DNA from: Alphaproteobacteria bacterium
Lineage (GTDB): Bacteria > Pseudomonadota > Alphaproteobacteria > Rhodobacterales > Rhodobacteraceae
Assembly: GCA_030425945.1 (NCBI GenBank)
Contig: JAUHZL010000050.1
Location: 1-11,469, forward strand
Reading direction: 5' to 3'
Length of the DNA: 11,469 nt
Position numbers and translations under genes: made by a program
Notes under the pieces: model-generated
What the model was told of the DNA's origin: nothing
The model's database searches: none
What the model saw: only the letters and a program-made list of their open reading frames with translations
In this document: positions 8,331-11,469 of the stretch, one piece after another
Numbering within the stretch: the first letter of the stretch is position 1
Layout: each line of letters opens with the position of its first letter

Positions 8331-8809
8331 GGACCGAGGCAGGCACGCCGGATCGTGTTCTGCTGCCGGTGCCCGACGCTCCCGACGGGGTTGCCAATTT
8401 GCACGCGAGCGCGGTTGCGTTCGGGGGGTGCGGCCTGCTGATCCTGGGGCGGGCGGGCAGCGGCAAGTCCACGCTGGCGCTGCGCCTGATGGCGTTGGGG
8501 GCGGGGCTGGTGTCCGACGACCAGACCATGTTGCGCCTCGAGGCCCGGGACGTGCTGCTCGACGCCCCGCCCGCCATCGCGGGCCTGATCGAGGCGCGGG
8601 GCGTGGGCCTGCTCGAAGCCGCGCCGACCGGGCCCGTTCCGCTGGCGCTGATCGTGGATCTCGACCAGACCGAAACCGCGCGCTTGCCGCCACAGCGCGC
8701 GGTCTATGTCCTCGGCTATCCGTTTAGACTGTTGCACGCCGCGCCCGGCCCGGCTTTCCCGGAGGCACTGCTGCAAGCCCTGAAGGGGGGAGTGAGGCCC
8801 CTGGCATGA
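8327..8809 (+). CDS. hprK: HPr kinase/phosphorylase, short alphaproteobacterial form
   Basis: Starting at GTG 8327, which overlaps the chvG stop, the product has 160 residues, about half the Firmicutes enzyme (about 310). The N-terminal domain of the long form is absent, as is usual in alphaproteobacteria. Retained: LHASAVAFGGCGLLILG before the Walker A motif GRAGSGKST (41-49), the LVSDDQ stretch (61-66) with the conserved acidic pair, and the family signature IEARGVGLL (88-96). The enzyme phosphorylates a serine of HPr with ATP (or PPi) and removes the phosphate with Pi, signalling metabolic state. Its substrate HPr is encoded three genes later and keeps the target serine S46. The stop overlaps the rapZ start (ATGA). 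A possible in-frame ATG further down lies inside the conserved domain, so GTG is the only sensible start. Secure. Confidence 0.93.
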   Translation: MRTEAGTPDRVLLPVPDAPDGVANLHASAVAFGGCGLLILGRAGSGKSTLALRLMALGAGLVSDDQTMLRLEARDVLLDAPPAIAGLIEARGVGLLEAAPTGPVPLALIVDLDQTETARLPPQRAVYVLGYPFRLLHAAPGPAFPEALLQALKGGVRPLA

Positions 8810-9732
8810 TCGCGCTTGAACCCGAGGTCCCACCGATGGCGTTGCAACGTCTTGTCCTCGTGACGGGCCCTTCGGGGGCCGGGCGCACGACGGCGATCCG
8901 CGCGCTCGAGGATCTGTCGTTCGAGGCGATCGACAACCTGCCGCTGTCCCTGCTTCCGCGCCTTCTGGAAGGTCCGCCGACCGGGCGGCCGCTCGCGGTG
9001 GGCGTGGACGTGCGCACGCGGGATTTCTCGGTCGCGGCGTTCCTCGAAACGCTGGACATGCTGGCGACCCGCAGCGACGTGCACACCGAACTGCTCTACC
9101 TCGACTGTGCCCCGGACGTGCTGCTGCGCCGCTTTTCCGAGACGCGCCGCCGTCACCCGATGGCCCCGGCCGAAAGCCCGTCGCAGGGCGTCGAGCGCGA
9201 GCTTGACCTGCTTGCCCCGATCCGCGCACGGGCGGACCGGCTCGTGGATACCTCCGAGCTGACGCTGCACGATCTGCGCCAGGAACTGGCCGAGAGCTTC
9301 CTGCCCGAAGGGACCGCCCGGCTGGCCGTGTCGGTGATGTCCTTCTCCTACAAGCGCGGGGTGCCGCGCGGCGCGGACATGGTTTTCGACTGCCGGTTCC
9401 TGCGGAACCCCTACTGGGAACCGTCGCTGCGCGCGCTTGACGGCCGCAGCGCCGCCGTCGCGGCCTATGTCGAGGCGGACGACCGTTTCGCCCCCTTCGT
9501 CGCGCGCGTCACGGACCTGTGTGCCCTGCTGCTGCCCGCCTACCGCGACGAGGGCAAATCCCATCTCGCCATCGCCTTTGGCTGCACCGGCGGGCAACAC
9601 CGCAGCGTGATGATGTCCGAGCATCTGGCGAGGGGACTTGCGGCGGCCGGGTGGCAGGTGTCTATAAGGCACAGGGAGCTGGATCGGGTGGCCGTCACGA
9701 GTGCCACGTCGGGAAGCGGGAAGGCCACTTGA
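8806..9732 (+). CDS. rapZ: RNase adapter RapZ / YvcJ-family nucleotide-binding protein
   Basis: The 308-residue protein has an N-terminal P-loop domain and the conserved C-terminal domain of the family. Visible signatures: VTGPSGAGRTTAIRALED (19-36), EAIDNLPLSLLPRLL (40-54), LYLDCAPDVLLRRFSETRRR (97-116), SFSYKRGVPRGADMVFDCRF (179-198) and IAFGCTGGQHRSV (256-268). In the Walker A motif the normal Lys is Arg (R27). In E. coli RapZ binds the small RNA GlmZ and hands it to RNase E, and the B. subtilis homologue YvcJ binds and hydrolyses nucleotides; the alphaproteobacterial role is less clear. A second start at 8836 (MALQRLVL) has GAGG 8 nt upstream and would remove 10 residues; I keep 8806 because of the ATGA overlap with hprK and the GTGAGG site before it. 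The stop overlaps the next gene's TTG start. Confidence 0.95.
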   Translation: MIALEPEVPPMALQRLVLVTGPSGAGRTTAIRALEDLSFEAIDNLPLSLLPRLLEGPPTGRPLAVGVDVRTRDFSVAAFLETLDMLATRSDVHTELLYLDCAPDVLLRRFSETRRRHPMAPAESPSQGVERELDLLAPIRARADRLVDTSELTLHDLRQELAESFLPEGTARLAVSVMSFSYKRGVPRGADMVFDCRFLRNPYWEPSLRALDGRSAAVAAYVEADDRFAPFVARVTDLCALLLPAYRDEGKSHLAIAFGCTGGQHRSVMMSEHLARGLAAAGWQVSIRHRELDRVAVTSATSGSGKAT

Positions 9733-10118
9733 TCGGGATCGTCATCGTCGCCCACGGAGGCCTCGCGCGCGAGTATCTCTCGGCCGTCGAGCATGTCGTG
9801 GGCAAGCAGTCGGGCGTCCGCGCGATCTCGATAGAGCCCGATCATGACAGAGGTGCGAAGCAGGCCGAGATTTGTGCCGCCGCAGACGATGTCGATACCG
9901 GGGACGGCGTGGTGGTGGTGACCGACATGTTCGGCGGGTCGCCGTCCAACCTGTCGCTGATGGCGTGCAACCCGACCGACCGGCGCATCCTTTACGGGGC
10001 CAACCTGCCGCTGCTGATAAAGCTGGCGAAGTCGCGCCATCTCAGCGTCGCGGCCGCCGTCGAACTGTCGAAGCAGGCGGGTCGGCGCTACATCAACGAT
10101 TTCGACGCCAGCCAGTAG
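9729..10118 (+). CDS. PTS mannose-family EIIA protein (regulatory type)
   Basis: The product is 129 residues and reads MIGIVIVAHGGLAREYL from TTG 9729; the family similarity starts right at that codon, no ATG or GTG is usable nearby, and GGGAAGG lies about 6 nt upstream. H9 in IVAHG is the expected phosphorylated histidine (H10 in E. coli ManX). DMFGGSPSNL (66-75) is the conserved Asp-Gly loop that supports the active site. The protein is a single IIA domain without fused IIB and no IIC/IID permease is near, so it is likely to act as a phosphorylation-dependent regulator and not as part of a sugar transporter. It would receive phosphate from HPr, encoded 11 bp downstream. The start overlaps the rapZ stop (TTGA). 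The alphaproteobacterial gene is often called manX or ptsM; I give no symbol. Confidence 0.92.
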   Translation: MIGIVIVAHGGLAREYLSAVEHVVGKQSGVRAISIEPDHDRGAKQAEICAAADDVDTGDGVVVVTDMFGGSPSNLSLMACNPTDRRILYGANLPLLIKLAKSRHLSVAAAVELSKQAGRRYINDFDASQ

Positions 10119-10129
10119 ACGGACGTGCC

Positions 10130-10399
10130 ATGCCCCGGATGACCCTCGACATCATCAACGAGAAAGGCCTTCACGCCCGCGCCTCGGCGAAATTCGTCGA
10201 AACGGTCGAGGCCCATGACGCCGAGGCCGAGGTGTTCCGTGACGGCACCAGCGCGCCGGGCGACTCGATCATGGGGCTTTTGATGTTGGCAGCGTCCCGC
10301 GGAACCACTATCGAGGTTGAAACCCGGGGGCCCGAGGCTGACAAGCTGGCTGCGGCGCTCAAGGCGCTGGTCGAGGCCCGGTTCGGAGAGGACTTCTAG
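10130..10399 (+). CDS. HPr-family phosphocarrier protein
   Basis: The 89-residue protein is full length for HPr. The active-site segment EKGLHARASAKF contains H15 and R17, numbered as in classical HPr. The regulatory site GDSIMGLLML contains S46, the serine phosphorylated by HprK. It therefore keeps both phosphorylation sites, the EI-dependent histidine and the HprK-dependent serine. It passes phosphate from enzyme I (not in this window) to EIIA, encoded immediately upstream. The small spacing (11 bp) and same strand place it in the chvI-EIIA operon. The ATG at 10130 has a weak binding site (GGAC); a second ATG at 10139 (residue M4) is a possible alternative because it leaves TLDIINEKGLHA intact. 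Gene names ptsH and npr are both used for this protein; I do not choose. Confidence 0.94.
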   Translation: MPRMTLDIINEKGLHARASAKFVETVEAHDAEAEVFRDGTSAPGDSIMGLLMLAASRGTTIEVETRGPEADKLAAALKALVEARFGEDF

Positions 10400-10431
10400 G
10401 CTGCGGCCCGTTTCCGGCGAGACCCGACTTG

Positions 10432-11349
10432 GTGGACAGCACGACTGATACCCGTCGCCTTCCGACCGCCCCGCCGGCGGCCTCGGTGCACGTGCCGGTC
10501 GCGGTGCCCGCCGAGGGCGAGCCGGCGAAGAAGCCCTACGACAAGCGCGAACTCAGCTACGCGCGCACCTTCACCAACCCGTGGTCCTCCACGATCATCC
10601 GCGCGATGGAGTGGCTGACCGGCAAGCTCACCCTGCTGCGGCTGATCCGCAAGTTCGAGGCCGAGGGCGTCGTCTCGGGTCAGGCTTTCTGGGACCGCGC
10701 GCTGCGGATCATGGGGATCACCGTCGAGACGCCCGCGGATCAACTGGCCCGCATTCCCGCCGAAGGCCCGGTCGTCGTGGTGGCCAACCACCCGCACGGG
10801 CTGGTGGACGGCATGGTCTTGGCCAAGCTGATCGGGCAGGTGCGCACGGACTACAAGATCCTGACCCGGTCCCTGCTGACCGACGTGGACGAGGTGCGCG
10901 ACTTCATGTTGCCGGTGCCGTTCCCGCATGAGGACGACGCGCTGCAGAAGAACCTGACGATGCGGGCCGCAGCGATGGGGCACCTCGCGGCGGGCGGCGT
11001 GATCGTGCTGTTCCCGGCCGGGGTCGTCGCGTCCTCGCCGACGCTCTTCGGTCCCGCGGTCGAGGCCGAGTGGAACCCCTTCACCGCCAAGATGATCCAG
11101 CGCAGCAACGCCGTTGTCGTGCCGATCCGGTTCCCGGGACAGAACTCGCGCTGGTACCTGATGGCAAACCGCATCTCGGCCACCCTGCGGCAGGGCCTCC
11201 TGCTGCACGAGGTGGTGCATGCGCTGAACCAGCCGCAGGCGCCCGTGATCGGTCAGCCGATAGATCGCGCCGAGATCGCGGCGTGGAAGAACAACCCGCG
11301 CGGGTTCATGGCGTGGCTGCGCGAGCGCACGCTGGGGCTGACCGGCTGA
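10432..11349 (+). CDS. Lysophospholipid/glycerophosphate acyltransferase family protein (PlsC-like)
   Basis: Read from GTG 10432 the protein has 305 residues; a TTG three bases earlier is also possible. After a Pro/Ala-rich, probably disordered N-terminus (1-35), the acyltransferase domain covers about 95-285. Motif I reads VVVVANHPHGLVDGM (114-128), with H120 and D126 five residues apart in place of the usual HX4D spacing. The motif III region reads VIVLFPAGVVASS (190-202), with FPAG where PlsC has FPEG. Both changes suggest a distinct branch of the PF01553 superfamily; I recall similar NHPxGxxDG motifs in related alphaproteobacterial proteins. It would acylate a lipid precursor at the inner membrane, possibly peripherally bound because there is no obvious long membrane helix. 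The substrate is unknown. It follows HPr by 32 bp and ends 3 bp from a convergent gene. Family is likely, specific reaction not. Confidence 0.82.
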   Translation: MDSTTDTRRLPTAPPAASVHVPVAVPAEGEPAKKPYDKRELSYARTFTNPWSSTIIRAMEWLTGKLTLLRLIRKFEAEGVVSGQAFWDRALRIMGITVETPADQLARIPAEGPVVVVANHPHGLVDGMVLAKLIGQVRTDYKILTRSLLTDVDEVRDFMLPVPFPHEDDALQKNLTMRAAAMGHLAAGGVIVLFPAGVVASSPTLFGPAVEAEWNPFTAKMIQRSNAVVVPIRFPGQNSRWYLMANRISATLRQGLLLHEVVHALNQPQAPVIGQPIDRAEIAAWKNNPRGFMAWLRERTLGLTG

Positions 11350-11364
11350 CCCTCAGCGGGTCGG
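11346..11364. terminator. Short hairpin over the convergent stop codons
   Basis: CTGACCC (11346-11352) pairs with GGGTCGG (11358-11364), seven pairs including one wobble, around a 5-nt loop. It spans the acyltransferase stop and the opposite gene's stop codon. There is no T-tract on either strand. It could be a compact bidirectional end signal, but short GC hairpins are common in such DNA, so the evidence is weak. Confidence 0.25.
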
Positions 11365-11469
11365 GACCGGCTCGCCGCCGCGATAATCGTAGAACCCGCG
11401 CTGCGTCTTGCGGCCCAGCCATCCGGCCTCGACATACTTGGTCAGCAGCGGGCAGGGGCGGTACTTGGT
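11353..11469 (-). CDS. 3-hydroxybutyryl-CoA dehydrogenase, C-terminal 38 codons (cut by window edge)
   Basis: The minus strand from the window end to the TGA at 11353-11355 encodes TKYRPCPLLTKYVEAGWLGR followed by KTQRGFYDYRGGEPVPTR. The GWLGRKT.RGFYDY ending is characteristic of 3-hydroxybutyryl-CoA/3-hydroxyacyl-CoA dehydrogenases of the HbdA/PaaH type, where this helix packs in the C-terminal dimerisation domain. The enzyme interconverts acetoacetyl-CoA and 3-hydroxybutyryl-CoA with NAD(P). The N-terminal Rossmann domain lies outside the window, so cofactor and completeness cannot be judged. It is convergent with the acyltransferase gene, with only 3 bp between the two stop codons. The fragment is short but distinctive. 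Confidence 0.8.
   Translation of the reverse strand, partial: TKYRPCPLLTKYVEAGWLGRKTQRGFYDYRGGEPVPTR

Noticed and set aside
6585..8693. Minus-strand open frame of 702 codons opposite chvG and hprK.
   Set aside because: It spans three real genes in other frames and has the Arg/Gln/His/Gly-rich bias typical of GC-rich antisense frames.

Overview
The window looks like the core chromosome of a GC-rich alphaproteobacterium, most likely a member of the Rhodobacteraceae (Roseobacter/Rhodobacter group). Codon third positions are strongly G/C. The block pckA <- / -> chvI-chvG-hprK-rapZ-EIIA(Man)-HPr is characteristic of that family, and the protein sequences fit. No mobile element, CRISPR array, tRNA or rRNA was seen. 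This is ordered chromosomal DNA, not an accessory island.

Layout, left to right. (1) On the minus strand, read leftward: an acyl-CoA dehydrogenase with a long N-terminal extension, probably (2S)-methylsuccinyl-CoA dehydrogenase Mcd of the ethylmalonyl-CoA pathway (985-2679); then a ThpR-type RNA 2',3'-cyclic phosphodiesterase (368-922); then the N-terminal part of an NAD(P)-dependent epimerase/reductase cut by the window edge (1-259). (2) On the plus strand, a TauE/SafE-family permease (2891-3658), divergent from mcd. (3) On the minus strand, ATP-type phosphoenolpyruvate carboxykinase pckA (3978-5576), followed by a tiny secreted monohaem cytochrome c (3668-3931). (4) A 343-bp divergent control region (5577-5919) with a phased set of GCGC-centred boxes. 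(5) On the plus strand, a tightly packed regulatory operon: chvI, chvG, hprK, rapZ and a mannose-family EIIA, all overlapping by 4 bp, then HPr after 11 bp, then a PlsC-like acyltransferase. (6) The last 38 codons of a convergent 3-hydroxybutyryl-CoA dehydrogenase.

How the genes may work together. ChvG/ChvI is an envelope/acid-type two-component system. HprK, HPr and EIIA form a regulatory phosphotransferase branch with no sugar permease in view. RapZ is an RNA-binding/nucleotide-binding adaptor in the bacteria where it has been studied. pckA is the gluconeogenic entry enzyme and lies divergently next door. Mcd and 3-hydroxybutyryl-CoA dehydrogenase belong to C2/C4 acyl-CoA assimilation. The neighbourhood therefore joins carbon-state sensing to gluconeogenic and acyl-CoA metabolism. 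That link is inferred from gene order and known family roles, not shown by the sequence.

The most useful second looks are the helically phased operator-like boxes between pckA and chvI, the run of four consecutive 4-bp stop/start overlaps using ATG, GTG, ATG and TTG starts, the Lys-to-Arg change in the RapZ Walker A motif, and the altered catalytic motifs of the acyltransferase. I see no convincing entirely new system in this window.
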